Below, in pieces: positions 1 through 8,529 of a DNA stretch of 62,094 nucleotides; position 1 is the stretch's first letter; every line of letters starts with the position of its first letter. The notes below the pieces were generated by a model. It had not been told where the DNA came from and ran no database searches. It was given only the letters and a program-made list of their open reading frames with translations. Both the position numbers and the translations under genes were made by a program. This DNA is from Thermococcus sp. (GTDB taxonomy: Archaea > Methanobacteriota_B > Thermococci > Thermococcales > Thermococcaceae): positions 1 through 62,094 of the forward strand of contig NZ_JAMOQU010000109.1 in the NCBI RefSeq assembly GCF_027063845.1, given 5' to 3'.

Positions 1-2
1 GG

Positions 3-1550
3 CTCTACACTCCCGCTGACCTCGGCGAGGACTGGGACTACCTTGAGAAGCTCGGCTTCCCAGGAGAATATCCGTTCACCCGCGGCGTCTACGCGACCAT
101 GTACCGCGGTCGCTTCTGGACGATGAGACAGTACGCGGGCTACGCTACAGCTGAAGAGAGCAACAAGCGCTACAAGTACCTCCTTGAGCAGGGGCAGACG
201 GGTTTGAGCGTTGCCTTTGACCTGCCGACCCAGCTCGGTTACGACTCCGACCACCCGATGGCTGAAGGTGAGGTCGGAAAGGTCGGCGTTGCCATTGATT
301 CGCTCTGGGACATGAGGATTCTCTTCGACGGCATTCCGCTCGACAAGGTCTCAACGAGCATGACGATTAACTCGACCGCCGCTAATCTGCTCGCGATGTA
401 CATTTTGGTTGCCGAGGAGCAGGGGGTTCCCCAGGAGAAGCTCCGCGGAACTGTTCAGAACGACATTCTTAAGGAGTACATAGCGAGGGGAACCTACATC
501 TTCCCGCCCGGGCCGAGCATGCGCCTTACAACGGACATCATAATGTACTGCGCCGAGAACATTCCCAAGTGGAACTCGATAAGCATAAGCGGCTACCACA
601 TCAGAGAGGCCGGGGCCAACGCGGTTCAGGAGGTCGCTTTCACTCTGGCTGACGGTATAGAGTACGTCAAGGCTGTCATCGAGCGCGGTATGGAGGTTGA
701 CAAGTTCGCTCCAAGATTGAGCTTCTTCTTCAACGCGCACAACAACTTCCTCGAGGAGATTGCGAAGTTTAGGGCCGCGAGGAGGCTCTGGGCCTACATC
801 ATGAAGGAGTGGTTCAACGCCAAGAACCCGCGCTCCATGATGCTCCGCTTCCACACTCAGACCGCAGGTTCAACCCTTACGGCTCAACAGCCCGAGAACA
901 ACATCGTCCGCGTTGCCATTCAGGCTTTAGCTGCCGTCCTCGGTGGAACCCAGAGCCTGCACACCAACTCCTACGATGAGGCCCTCTCGCTCCCGACCGA
1001 GAAGAGCGTAAGGATTGCCCTGAGGACCCAGCAGATTATCGCCTACGAGAGCGGTGTCGTTGACACCGTTGACCCGCTCGGAGGTGCCTACTACATCGAG
1101 TGGCTCACCGACCACATCTACGAGGAGGCCCTGAAGTACATCGAGAAGATTCAGAAGATGGGCGGAATGATGAGGGCAATCGAGAGGGGCTACATCCAGA
1201 AGGAGATTGCCGATGCCGCCTACAAGTACCAGAAGGAAATCGAAGAGGGCAAGAGGATAATCGTCGGCGTCAACAAGTTCCAGACGGATGAACCCCTCGA
1301 GGTCGAGATACTCAAGGTGGACCCGAGCATCCGCGAGAAGCAGATTGAGAGACTCAAGAAGCTCCGCTCCGAGAGGGACAACAAGAAGGTTGAAGAAGCC
1401 CTCGACAAGCTCAGGAACGCGGCCGAGAAGGACGACGAGAATCTCATGCCCTACATCATCGAGGCGCACCGCCATCTCGCGACCCTCGGCGAGGTTACCG
1501 ACGTCCTTCGCGAGGTCTGGGGCGAGTACAGGGCGCCGTTGATATTCTGA
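3..1550 (+). CDS. methylmalonyl-CoA mutase large (catalytic) subunit, 5' end cut by window
   Basis: Interconverts (R)-methylmalonyl-CoA and succinyl-CoA using adenosylcobalamin. The frame is open from base 3 and ends at a TGA at 1550. The visible protein starts in the N-terminal part of the TIM barrel ([13 protein letters not shown]) and carries family signatures [37 protein letters not shown] and [19 protein letters not shown]. It ends after the barrel without a C-terminal B12-binding domain (no DxHxxG). This is the usual archaeal arrangement, where the cobalamin domain is a separate small subunit, not seen in this window. The missing N-terminus is a window edge effect, not a truncation. Subunit assignment is firm; metabolic role (propionate/odd-chain or amino-acid catabolism) is inferred. 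Confidence 0.95.
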   Translation, partial: LYTPADLGEDWDYLEKLGFPGEYPFTRGVYATMYRGRFWTMRQYAGYATAEESNKRYKYLLEQGQTGLSVAFDLPTQLGYDSDHPMAEGEVGKVGVAIDSLWDMRILFDGIPLDKVSTSMTINSTAANLLAMYILVAEEQGVPQEKLRGTVQNDILKEYIARGTYIFPPGPSMRLTTDIIMYCAENIPKWNSISISGYHIREAGANAVQEVAFTLADGIEYVKAVIERGMEVDKFAPRLSFFFNAHNNFLEEIAKFRAARRLWAYIMKEWFNAKNPRSMMLRFHTQTAGSTLTAQQPENNIVRVAIQALAAVLGGTQSLHTNSYDEALSLPTEKSVRIALRTQQIIAYESGVVDTVDPLGGAYYIEWLTDHIYEEALKYIEKIQKMGGMMRAIERGYIQKEIADAAYKYQKEIEEGKRIIVGVNKFQTDEPLEVEILKVDPSIREKQIERLKKLRSERDNKKVEEALDKLRNAAEKDDENLMPYIIEAHRHLATLGEVTDVLREVWGEYRAPLIF

Positions 1551-1647
1551 GGTTCTTTTTCAACTACCCTCTGCATTTTCTTGAAAATTCTGAGGAGCTT
1601 ACTCCAGGGAAGGGTTTTTAAACCGTAGCTTTGAGCGTCCCTTGGTG

Positions 1648-2265
1648 ATGGGGGTGAAGTTCAAAGGCAAGGCCTTCGGAAACGTCGTGAGGATTGAGTT
1701 CGACATACTCACCCTCGGCGAGCTTAAGATTGATGATTTGAGAGACTTTGACGTTGATTCCCTCAAGATTGAGCTCAAGCCGACCTCATCCGGTATAAAG
1801 GTCATCGGTATATGGGAGGGGCCCGTTGAAAAAGCGGGAGAGGGCATAAAGAAGGCCCTTGAAGAGAGCTACAAGCTCCGCGAGAGAATACTCAACAGGA
1901 TTAGGAGCAAGACCGAGGCCATACGCTCGACGATGCTCCAGCTCGGCTTCAAGGAGGCAGTGGAGGGCTACGGAAGCGTCCTCCGTTTCGTCAAGAAGGT
2001 CGGCCCCTACGAGATTGTCGTGGTGGCTTCAACCACCGACGACGTCGTTCGCGTCGAGGTCTACGGCAACGAGGGTAAAATCCTCAGCCCAGAGCTTGAG
2101 AGCATCTTCGAGGACGTCGAGGTCGAGGAGCTTGAAATCTACGACTTCGACGACGGCAAGGAGGAGAGGCTGGTAATAAACCTCGAGATACCGCGCAACG
2201 AGGACAAGCCCGAGAAGAAGATAGTGGAAGCAATAAAGATGATAGAAAACATGCTGATGACCTAA
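1648..2265 (+). CDS. conserved hypothetical protein, 205 aa
   Basis: Not recognised. A soluble, charged protein with no signal peptide or membrane segment. Residues about 1-60 look like a beta-rich domain (KFKGKAFGNVVRIEFDIL). A helical stretch at about 65-105 (KALEESYKLRERILNRI) is followed by a second alpha/beta part with an acidic C-terminus. The open frame extends to TTG/GTG codons at 1642/1645, but the ATG at 1648 is preferred because it follows TTGGTG closely. A TATA-like GGTTTTTAAACC lies at about 1612-1623, so the gene probably has its own promoter. It converges on the next gene with no gap (stop codons adjacent at 2265/2266). Confidence 0.75.
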   Translation: MGVKFKGKAFGNVVRIEFDILTLGELKIDDLRDFDVDSLKIELKPTSSGIKVIGIWEGPVEKAGEGIKKALEESYKLRERILNRIRSKTEAIRSTMLQLGFKEAVEGYGSVLRFVKKVGPYEIVVVASTTDDVVRVEVYGNEGKILSPELESIFEDVEVEELEIYDFDDGKEERLVINLEIPRNEDKPEKKIVEAIKMIENMLMT

Positions 2266-4386
2266 TCACTTGTACTTGCTCTCCAGCTGGAGCTGTTTGA
2301 GCTTCGCCGTCAGGCCCTTCGCAGGGGCCCTGTCCTCGCTTATTATCTTCCCCGTTCTAGTGTCAATTCTCGCGTAGTAGAGGTGGTCTTTGCCCGCGAC
2401 CTTTATGTGGATGTAGTTCTGCTCCTTGTAGTGGGTCAGCCTCTCGGTTCTCAGCTCGGTTTCGCCGTAAATCTTCCGTATGTGCTCGTGGAAGCTGTTC
2501 TCAAGGGCGACCTCCGTGAAGCGGACGTCTTCCTCCTTGACCTCGCCGGTCTTCCTGTCGAGGACGAGCCTTCCGACCTTCGTTCCCCCCTGAAACTCGG
2601 CAACCCAGTCGTTTTCGAGCCTTAACGACTTAAGCTCCGCTGTCTCGTCGATTTTCTTAACCTTCTCAACCGCTATCTCCCTCGCAACGTCCTCGCGCAG
2701 AACCCTGTCGGTTTCCTCTATCAGCTTGCCATCCTTGCTGACCTTAACATTTATCGTGTGCCTTTCGTTCTCTGCGGTGACGAGATAGGAAGCCTCCTTC
2801 TCCTCAACGCCCCTTACCTCGAAGTCTGGGTACCTCTCCTTAACGAGCTCCTTCGCCTTCTCGGGGGTTATCTCGACGATGTAGTCAAGAACGTCCCTCG
2901 TCGCGCCGTCGACCTTTACGAGGGCTTTTCCATCTTCGCCCTCAAGTTCCAGCTCGAGGAACTTGTGCTCTATGACCCTGCTTTCCTTCATCTCAAGGTT
3001 TCTCAGCGGGAAGTTTTCCTCGATGACCCTCCTTGCGTTGTCGAGGGCATCCTCGGGCGAGGGGAGCTTTCTGACTTCCTTCAGGCTTCCGTTCTCGAGG
3101 TTGACCTCAACGACCGCTATCCCGTCCTTGAGCTTGACGTCGGCAACGGCCACCTTCTTGCCCTTTTCCAGACTCAGGATTTCGCCTTCAGGATACGTCC
3201 TTGTGAGAAGTTCTTTCAGCGCTTCGTCTGTTAAAACAGTCTCTGCTATCAATATTTTTCCAGTATAGGCGTTGAACTTGAACTCGAAGGTAAAGCGCTT
3301 TGTTTTTCCGGTTACCTTTACCTTCCAGCCCTCCCTGGTGAGCTCCATCGTTTCAGGACTCTCGCCAATGCGATTTTCCACTATCTCTCTTACCTTCTCC
3401 TCAAAGAACTCCTCCGGCAGGGGCTTCATCTCGAACTCCACTTCACCGGTGACGGGGTTAACCCTCGCTTTTCCCTCGTTCTCCCCGACCTGGAGCTCGA
3501 CTTCAACGCTCTCGGGAACATAGACCTTCTTTCGGTCCTGTATCCTGACCTGTCCCTCTGTAACGCCGAGCTCCTTCGCGAGCCTTTCCTTGAGGATTAT
3601 CACGGACTCGCTGGGGCTTATCTGGTTTATTATTTCCCTCTCGGTGGCCTTTATCGTGGAGCTGTCGTTGAGGAGGGCCTTCTTAACCGGGGTGGCGAGT
3701 TCGCTTGAGAGGGCCTTTGGAACAACTTTCTCCTTCGAGAACACGACGGCTTTATCGCGTTCGTTCTTCTCGTCAACGCTCCAGGAGAGTATGTAAGCGC
3801 TCGTGAGAACGACCTTCATTGATTTTATCCTCAGCTCGGCGGGCTTGACGGGATACTCGGCGCTCGCCTTCTTTGCTATGAGCCTTATTATCTCGTCGGG
3901 CGAGAACTCGTGGAGAAGGGGCGCGTCAAGCTCGAACTCTTCGAGGGGGCTTTTCTCCTCTTCTTCCTCCTTCTCATCCTCAATCTTTGGGGCCTCTAGG
4001 CCGTAGTTTGAGAATGTAACGGCGAGCTTGTCGGCGTCCCACATGACGATTCTCCCGCGGTACTCCTTGGCGACGGTGCTCCTCGCGTCCTTCGTAAAGC
4101 CTATTGGGGCCACCAGGATTCCCCTGTCGGCTTTGTACTTATCAAGGAGGTCGCCGAAGACGTTGATGTCCTTGGCAGAGGCGAGGGAGTCCGTGTGAAC
4201 TTTTATGATTAGCTTTTCCATCCCAGCTATGGGGTCGTCTCTGATTGCAACGATGTCTATTCCCCATTTGCTTCGGTCGCTGACGCGCTCGTAGTTCTTG
4301 AACCCCATCCTCCCGAGGACCTCGATGATGTAACTGATGAGCGTCTTACGGGGGAGTTTTCTCACGAGTTCAGCCGTCCAGGTCAT
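2266..4386 (-). CDS. Mrr-type nuclease-fold domain fused to an array of PepSY-like repeats, 706 aa
   Basis: Residues about 1-125 resemble the restriction-endonuclease-like Mrr fold: helix SYIIEVLGRMGFKNYERV, then WGIDIVAIRDD and LIIKVHTDS, then ILVAPIGFTKDA. The usual QxK looks changed to IxK, so catalysis is doubtful. After an acidic linker (EDEKEEEEEKSPLEEF) the rest is made of beta-rich units of roughly 70-90 residues. Each ends in a hairpin of the type NPVTGEVEFE, NAYTGKILIAE, DRKTGEVKEE or DTRTGKIISE, as in PepSY-like domains. There is no signal peptide, so it should be cytoplasmic. The start is ATG 4386, preceded by GGAAGGTG; a GTG at 4395 overlaps that site. Function unknown; DNA-related role suggested only by the N-terminal fold. 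Confidence 0.8.
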   Translation of the reverse strand: MTWTAELVRKLPRKTLISYIIEVLGRMGFKNYERVSDRSKWGIDIVAIRDDPIAGMEKLIIKVHTDSLASAKDINVFGDLLDKYKADRGILVAPIGFTKDARSTVAKEYRGRIVMWDADKLAVTFSNYGLEAPKIEDEKEEEEEKSPLEEFELDAPLLHEFSPDEIIRLIAKKASAEYPVKPAELRIKSMKVVLTSAYILSWSVDEKNERDKAVVFSKEKVVPKALSSELATPVKKALLNDSSTIKATEREIINQISPSESVIILKERLAKELGVTEGQVRIQDRKKVYVPESVEVELQVGENEGKARVNPVTGEVEFEMKPLPEEFFEEKVREIVENRIGESPETMELTREGWKVKVTGKTKRFTFEFKFNAYTGKILIAETVLTDEALKELLTRTYPEGEILSLEKGKKVAVADVKLKDGIAVVEVNLENGSLKEVRKLPSPEDALDNARRVIEENFPLRNLEMKESRVIEHKFLELELEGEDGKALVKVDGATRDVLDYIVEITPEKAKELVKERYPDFEVRGVEEKEASYLVTAENERHTINVKVSKDGKLIEETDRVLREDVAREIAVEKVKKIDETAELKSLRLENDWVAEFQGGTKVGRLVLDRKTGEVKEEDVRFTEVALENSFHEHIRKIYGETELRTERLTHYKEQNYIHIKVAGKDHLYYARIDTRTGKIISEDRAPAKGLTAKLKQLQLESKYK

Positions 4387-4446
4387 ACCGTTCACCTTCC
4401 GGAAGGGGATACTACTTTCCCCTTAAGAACTTACTTGAGCCCCATT

Positions 4447-4490
4447 ATTCACTGGGAGTGTCCAAATAAGCTTTATTAATGGCCATATTT
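4447..4490 (+). promoter_or_regulatory. pgk promoter with a degenerate TGM-like site
   Basis: A TATA-like ctttattaat at 4471-4480 with an A-rich element just upstream (ccaaataag) lies about 30 nt before the pgk start. Directly upstream, attcac-tggga-gtgtcc (4447-4463) resembles the Thermococcales glycolytic motif TATCAC-N5-GTGATA, which the regulator Tgr/TrmBL1 binds upstream of the TATA box to activate gluconeogenic genes. Only 7 of 12 defined bases match, so the site is tentative. Confidence 0.4.
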
Positions 4491-4510
4491 AACATTTTCC
4501 CGGTGATGCA

Positions 4511-5758
4511 ATGTTCAGGCTCACCGACTTCAACTTTCACGGCAAAACGGTGTTTCTAAGGGTGGATTTGAACTCTCCGGTAGAGAACGGACGAATTACA
4601 AGCGACGCGCGCTTCAGGGCGGTTCTGCCAACGGTGAAGCACCTCGTCGAGGACGGGGCGAAGGTCGTAATAGGAACCCACCAGAGCAGGCCCTACAAAG
4701 GAGACTACATAACGACCGAGCAACACGCCCAAATCCTCGGCGAGCTTCTCGGGGTGAACGTTGAGTACGTCGAGGACATCTTTGGAAAGCTCGCAAGGGA
4801 TAGAATAAGGGCTATGAAACCCGGAGAAGTTCTCATGCTTGAAAACCTCCGCTTCTCAGCAGAGGAGGTCTTCTACAGGCCCCTGGAGGAGTGCGAGAAA
4901 ACGCATTTCGTGAGAAAACTTGCCCCGCTCATAGACTACGTCGTCAACGACGCCTTCGCTTCTTCGCACAGGAGTCAGCCCTCGCTCGTTGGCTTCGCCC
5001 GGCTGAAGCCGATGGTGATGGGCCACCTGATGGAGAAGGAGATAGACGCCCTCAGCAAGGCCTACGAGAGCAACGAGAGGCCGAGGGTTTACGTGCTCGG
5101 CGGTGCGAAGGTTGACGACTCGCTCAGAGTGGCGGAAAACGTCCTGAGAAAGGGTAAGGCTGACTTAATACTCACCGGCGGCCTCGTCGGCCACGTTTTC
5201 ACCCTCGCGAAGGGCTTCAACCTCGGCGATGCCAACCTTGAGTTCATGGAAAAGAAGGGCCTCCTTGAGCTGGTTGACTGGGCCGAGAGAATACTCGACG
5301 AGTTCTACCCCTACGTGAGAACCCCGGTTGACTTCGCCGTTGACCGCGACGGAGAGCGCGTTGAAGTTGACCTGCTGAGCGACGAGAAGTGGCTCTTCGA
5401 CCGCTACCCAATCCTCGACATAGGCTCCAGGACGGTGGAGAAGTACCGTGAGATTCTCCTGAACGCGAAAATCATCGTTGCCAACGGTCCGATGGGCGTC
5501 TTCGAAAGAGAGGAGTTTGCAGTTGGAACCGTCGGCGTTTTCAGGGCGATAGCCGAGAGTCCAGCTTTCAGCGTCGTCGGAGGGGGACATTCAATAGCGA
5601 GCATCTACCGCTACGGCATAACGGGTATAAGCCACGTCTCGACCGGTGGTGGGGCCATGCTCAGCTTCTTTGCCGGGGAGAAGCTACCGGTTCTTGAGGC
5701 CTTCAGGATAAGCTATGAGACCTTCAAAGGTAAGATAAAAGAAGAGAAAGCTCCATGA
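4511..5758 (+). CDS. pgk: phosphoglycerate kinase
   Basis: Transfers phosphate between 1,3-bisphosphoglycerate and ADP; in Thermococcales it serves mainly gluconeogenesis because glycolysis bypasses this step with GAPOR/GAPN. The 415-aa protein starts with FHGKTVFLRVDLNSPVENG (substrate-binding N-domain). It contains LMLENLRFS, the VNDAFASSHRSQPS signature, YVLGGAKVDDSL, NGPMGVFE and the C-terminal STGGGAMLSFFAGEKLP. Length is typical of archaeal PGK. ATG 4511 has the upstream GGTGAT. A T-rich stretch follows the stop at 5771-5792. Confidence 0.97.
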   Translation: MFRLTDFNFHGKTVFLRVDLNSPVENGRITSDARFRAVLPTVKHLVEDGAKVVIGTHQSRPYKGDYITTEQHAQILGELLGVNVEYVEDIFGKLARDRIRAMKPGEVLMLENLRFSAEEVFYRPLEECEKTHFVRKLAPLIDYVVNDAFASSHRSQPSLVGFARLKPMVMGHLMEKEIDALSKAYESNERPRVYVLGGAKVDDSLRVAENVLRKGKADLILTGGLVGHVFTLAKGFNLGDANLEFMEKKGLLELVDWAERILDEFYPYVRTPVDFAVDRDGERVEVDLLSDEKWLFDRYPILDIGSRTVEKYREILLNAKIIVANGPMGVFEREEFAVGTVGVFRAIAESPAFSVVGGGHSIASIYRYGITGISHVSTGGGAMLSFFAGEKLPVLEAFRISYETFKGKIKEEKAP

Positions 5759-5770
5759 TGCCTTTCTCGC

Positions 5771-5795
5771 GGGATTTTTCTGATTTTTTCGCTTC
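5771..5795 (+). terminator. T-rich terminator after pgk
   Basis: The sequence gggatttttctgattttttcg shows two T-runs within 15 nt, just after the pgk stop and before the convergent ABC permease stop at 5804. Oligo-T tracts are the usual archaeal terminator. Confidence 0.45.
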
Positions 5796-5803
5796 TCTGT
5801 CCT

Positions 5804-6574
5804 TTATCCAATTGTGGCCCTCTCGAACTCGGCCATCGCCAGCCCGACGAGTACGGCCGCTAAAACCGTAAGCACGCCGAGGTCAACGCCGAGCGAGAAC
5901 TTTGCCACGCTCGCTCCAACGAGGAAGTGCCTCGCCCCGTCCACCGCGTAGGTGAGCGGGTTGACGTAGGCGAGCGCCTTCATCCAGTCGGGCATTGTAT
6001 CTATCGGATAAATCGCCCCGCTCAGGAAGGTCAGCGGGAGCATGAGGACCATCATTATCATCTGGAAGCCCTCCATGCTCTCCATCCTGAGGGCGAGGCT
6101 GACGCCGAAGCCGGAGAATGCCATAGCTAAAAGGAAGCCAACTCCGAGGGCGGGAATGAAGCCGCTGGGTTTTAAGTTCTCCGCGAGGGGGAAGGTCAGC
6201 GCGAGGATTATGGCTCCCTGCGTGAGCGTGACGAGTGAGTCCCCGATTATGCGTCCCAAGATGCTCTCCTTCCGCGAGGCAGGAGCGACGAGCACCTCCT
6301 TGAGGAAGCCAAACTGCTTGTCCCAGATGACGCTCACTCCCGCAACGAAGCTCTGGTTGAAGACAGTCATGGCAAAGATACCCGGGGCCAGGAACGTGAG
6401 GTAGTCAACGCCCCCGAAGACCGTCCTCGCCATGGAGTTGTCGAAGACCTTGCTCCAACCCATTCCGAAGAAGACGAGCCAGAGGAGAGGGTTGATTATC
6501 ATGCCCGCGACCCTCGACTTCGCCCTCGCGAACCTCTTCAGCTGCCTGTATGCCATAGTGGTAAGCGCCTCCAT
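5804..6574 (-). CDS. ABC-2 type transporter permease
   Basis: Membrane subunit of an exporter of the daunorubicin-resistance (DrrB-like) ABC-2 family. The 256-aa protein has six hydrophobic segments, including one at about 27-44 (INPLLWLVFFGMGW), two central segments around residues 105-165 and the last near the C-terminus. The ABC-2 signature region LPLTFLSGAIYPIDTMPDWM and NPLTYAVDGARHFL is clear. It starts 4 nt after the ATPase gene stop and is the last gene of a padR-ferredoxin-ATPase-permease operon. The substrate cannot be read from sequence; lipophilic drug or lipid export is the usual family role. Confidence 0.93.
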   Translation of the reverse strand: MEALTTMAYRQLKRFARAKSRVAGMIINPLLWLVFFGMGWSKVFDNSMARTVFGGVDYLTFLAPGIFAMTVFNQSFVAGVSVIWDKQFGFLKEVLVAPASRKESILGRIIGDSLVTLTQGAIILALTFPLAENLKPSGFIPALGVGFLLAMAFSGFGVSLALRMESMEGFQMIMMVLMLPLTFLSGAIYPIDTMPDWMKALAYVNPLTYAVDGARHFLVGASVAKFSLGVDLGVLTVLAAVLVGLAMAEFERATIG

Positions 6575-6578
6575 GCCG

Positions 6579-7565
6579 TCACCTCCTCATCCTCATTCTC
6601 ACGAAGGCAGCCATCGGGTTCTCAGCGCCCTCGTCCCTTATCTCTCTCCCCGTCAGGTGGAGGAAGACGTCGTTGAGCGTTGGCCTGTGATACGTCACTT
6701 CAAGGATTTTGATGCCCTTCTCAGCGACCAGCTCGAAGAGCCTTGGGAGGGCCTCCGCGGCGTTCTCGACTTCTAAAGCTACCCTGCCGTCCGCGAGGAT
6801 TTTGCACCCCCTTATGAACTCGGCCCTGAGACATTTGAGCTCTTCGGGCGCGTCGAGCTTGAGGTAGACGACATCGTTGCCCACGAGCTTTTTCAGCTCC
6901 TCCGCCGTCCCCTCGGCGATTATTTTCCCGTGGTCTATTATCGCTATCCTGTCCGCTAACTGCTCCGCCTCATCCATGTAGTGCGTCGTGAGGAAGATGG
7001 TCATGTTGTGTTCCTCCTTCATCGCCCTTATGTAGTCCCAGATGTGGGCCCTCGTCTGCGGGTCGAGGCCTATCGTCGGCTCGTCAAGGAAAAGCACCTC
7101 CGGCTCGTGGAGGAGGGAGCGCGCTATCTCAAGCCTCCTCTGCATACCGCCCGAGAACGTTTTGACGGGCTTATCTTTGAACTCCCATAACTCAACGAAC
7201 TTGAGGAGGTGCTCTATCTTCTCTTTCAGCTCGCTTCCCTTCAGCCCGTATATCCTCCCGTGGATGTACATGTTCTCGTAGGCGGTCAGCTCTCTGTCGA
7301 GGCTCGGGTCCTGAAACACGATGCCTATCCGCTTCCTCACTTCCATAGGTTCATCGACAACATCGTGGCCGGCCACGACAGCTTTGCCGGAGGTCGGCTT
7401 CAGAAGGGTCGTCAGTACATGAACGGTTGTGGTCTTCCCCGCCCCGTTCGGACCCAGAAAGGCGAATATCTCGCCCCGCTTCACCCTGAAGGAAATTCCC
7501 CGAACGGCTTCGAAGTCTCCATAACGTTTGACCAGGTTCTCAACGACTATGGCGTGCTCAGCCAT
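6579..7565 (-). CDS. ABC transporter ATP-binding protein (DrrA-like)
   Basis: ATPase partner of the permease downstream. The 328-aa protein has Walker [10 protein letters not shown] at about 39-47, the Q-loop VFQDPSL, the signature TFSGGMQRRLEIARSL, Walker B VLFLDEPTIGLDP and the switch His in TTHYMDEAEQLADRI. A C-terminal domain of about 100 residues ends with the DrrA-type YHRPTLNDVFLHLTGREIRD. The start ATG overlaps the last 8 nt of the ferredoxin gene, indicating translational coupling. Confidence 0.95.
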   Translation of the reverse strand: MAEHAIVVENLVKRYGDFEAVRGISFRVKRGEIFAFLGPNGAGKTTTVHVLTTLLKPTSGKAVVAGHDVVDEPMEVRKRIGIVFQDPSLDRELTAYENMYIHGRIYGLKGSELKEKIEHLLKFVELWEFKDKPVKTFSGGMQRRLEIARSLLHEPEVLFLDEPTIGLDPQTRAHIWDYIRAMKEEHNMTIFLTTHYMDEAEQLADRIAIIDHGKIIAEGTAEELKKLVGNDVVYLKLDAPEELKCLRAEFIRGCKILADGRVALEVENAAEALPRLFELVAEKGIKILEVTYHRPTLNDVFLHLTGREIRDEGAENPMAAFVRMRMRR

Positions 7566-7989
7566 AGGCCTTCCCCTCCATTTGCTCCTCGGGCCAGTTG
7601 TTGCGCTTGAACCTCTCGCCGTGCTCCTTGCGAAAGACGAACCTGAGGCCGTACTTTTTCTTGAAGGGTAACTTTAGGGTGTTGTAGAGCAGAACGGGAA
7701 CAGGATGCTTGACGGGATTATCAACGGGCCTCAGCGCTCCCGTTGGGCAGGCCTGGACGCAAACGTAGCACTTTCTGCAGTTCTCTGGGTGTGCCATGAA
7801 GGGCCTGAGCCTTACCTTGTACCTCACCCCGAAGAGGCTAACCTTCATGGGGACGACTTCCCAGATTTCATCGCCGAAGGGACAGACGTAGATACACTCG
7901 TCGCCCCCGCCGCATATGGGGTAGTGTATTATGAGCGGAGCCGTTTCCTTCATTTTCCCGTAGTACTCCCTCCAGTCCGGTGCGTCCAC
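7558..7989 (-). CDS. 4Fe-4S dicluster ferredoxin-type protein
   Basis: A 143-aa protein with two iron-sulfur-type cysteine groups: CGGGDECIYVCPFGDEIW near residues 25-42 and CRKCYVCVQACPTGAL near 70-85. The second is a standard CxxCxxCxxxCP. The first is unusual, with wider spacing. Between an exporter ATPase and a PadR regulator, it may sense redox state or supply electrons; that is only inference. GTG 7989 is preferred because GGTGATTGAA precedes it. The longer frame (GTG 7998) would overlap padR by 8 nt. Confidence 0.85.
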   Translation of the reverse strand: MDAPDWREYYGKMKETAPLIIHYPICGGGDECIYVCPFGDEIWEVVPMKVSLFGVRYKVRLRPFMAHPENCRKCYVCVQACPTGALRPVDNPVKHPVPVLLYNTLKLPFKKKYGLRFVFRKEHGERFKRNNWPEEQMEGKAYG

Positions 7990-7990
7990 T

Positions 7991-8437
7991 TCAATCACCC
8001 AGCAGAATGAGCCTTATCCTTCTCGCGCAGTCCTCGAATGCCTTCCTGACCTCTTCCTTCTGCTCGTCGCTCAGCTCATCAATCCTCCTGAACAGCTCCT
8101 TGAAGGCCTCCTTGAGCTCGTTCCCACCGAGTTCAAGGAAGGTTTTGTAGGCCCCGAGCTTCCTCTTCGTCTCCTTCAGCTCTTTCCCGTGCTTTTCAAG
8201 GTAATCCAGCCCCTTCTCTGTTATTCTGTAGGTCTTTCTCTCCCTGTCTCCGGTTTCGATGACCTCTATCAGCCCGCCTCTCCTCAGCGAGGCGAGGATT
8301 GGGTAAACGGTTCCCGCGCTGAGCTTTATTCCGTAGAGCTCCTCCATCTCAGCCATAATCCCGTAGCCGTGGTTCGGCTTCCTCAACAGGTCGAGGACTA
8401 TGAGCTTGAGGGCACCTTTGACGTAGGGCTTCTCCAT
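7991..8437 (-). CDS. PadR-family transcriptional regulator
   Basis: A 148-aa winged-helix repressor: LIVLDLLRKPNHGYGIMAEM, GTVYPILASLRRGGLIEV and KTYRITEKGLDYLEKHG are the standard PadR helix-turn-helix and wing. A C-terminal helical dimerisation part follows (about 80-148). The family often represses an adjacent ABC exporter and itself, which fits this operon (padR first, then ferredoxin, ATPase, permease). ATG 8437 has GGTGGT directly upstream; the open frame extending further up runs through the putative promoter and operators and should not be coding. Confidence 0.93.
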   Translation of the reverse strand: MEKPYVKGALKLIVLDLLRKPNHGYGIMAEMEELYGIKLSAGTVYPILASLRRGGLIEVIETGDRERKTYRITEKGLDYLEKHGKELKETKRKLGAYKTFLELGGNELKEAFKELFRRIDELSDEQKEEVRKAFEDCARRIRLILLGD

Positions 8438-8446
8438 ACCACCACC

Positions 8447-8480
8447 CGATATATCGAACGACATATCGTTTAAAAGATTT
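8447..8480 (-). promoter_or_regulatory. padR operon promoter with palindromic operator candidates
   Basis: On the minus strand a TATA-like CTTTTAAAC (about 8469-8477) lies about 35 nt before the padR start. Just downstream are two adjacent symmetric elements: a near-palindrome with arms AACGA/TCGTT at 8457-8470 and the perfect 10-bp palindrome CGATATATCG at 8447-8456. Their position between TATA and ribosome binding site suits autorepression by PadR. Confidence 0.6.
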
Positions 8481-8529
8481 TTGGCGTTAACCTTTTCCAA
8501 TCCACGTTCAAAGAACCTTTGGTGGTTCC

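Noticed and set aside
1..1550. Methylmalonyl-CoA mutase as a truncated pseudogene
   Set aside because: The frame is open from the first bases of the window; the missing N-terminus is an edge effect.
2383..3523. Several long open frames on the plus strand opposite the nuclease/PepSY gene
   Set aside because: These are shadows produced by GC-rich codon bias; composition and lack of ribosome sites argue against coding, as for most antisense frames in this window.
8458..8500. PadR start at 8500
   Set aside because: The added residues come from the operator palindromes and the TATA box; GGTGGT precedes the ATG at 8437.
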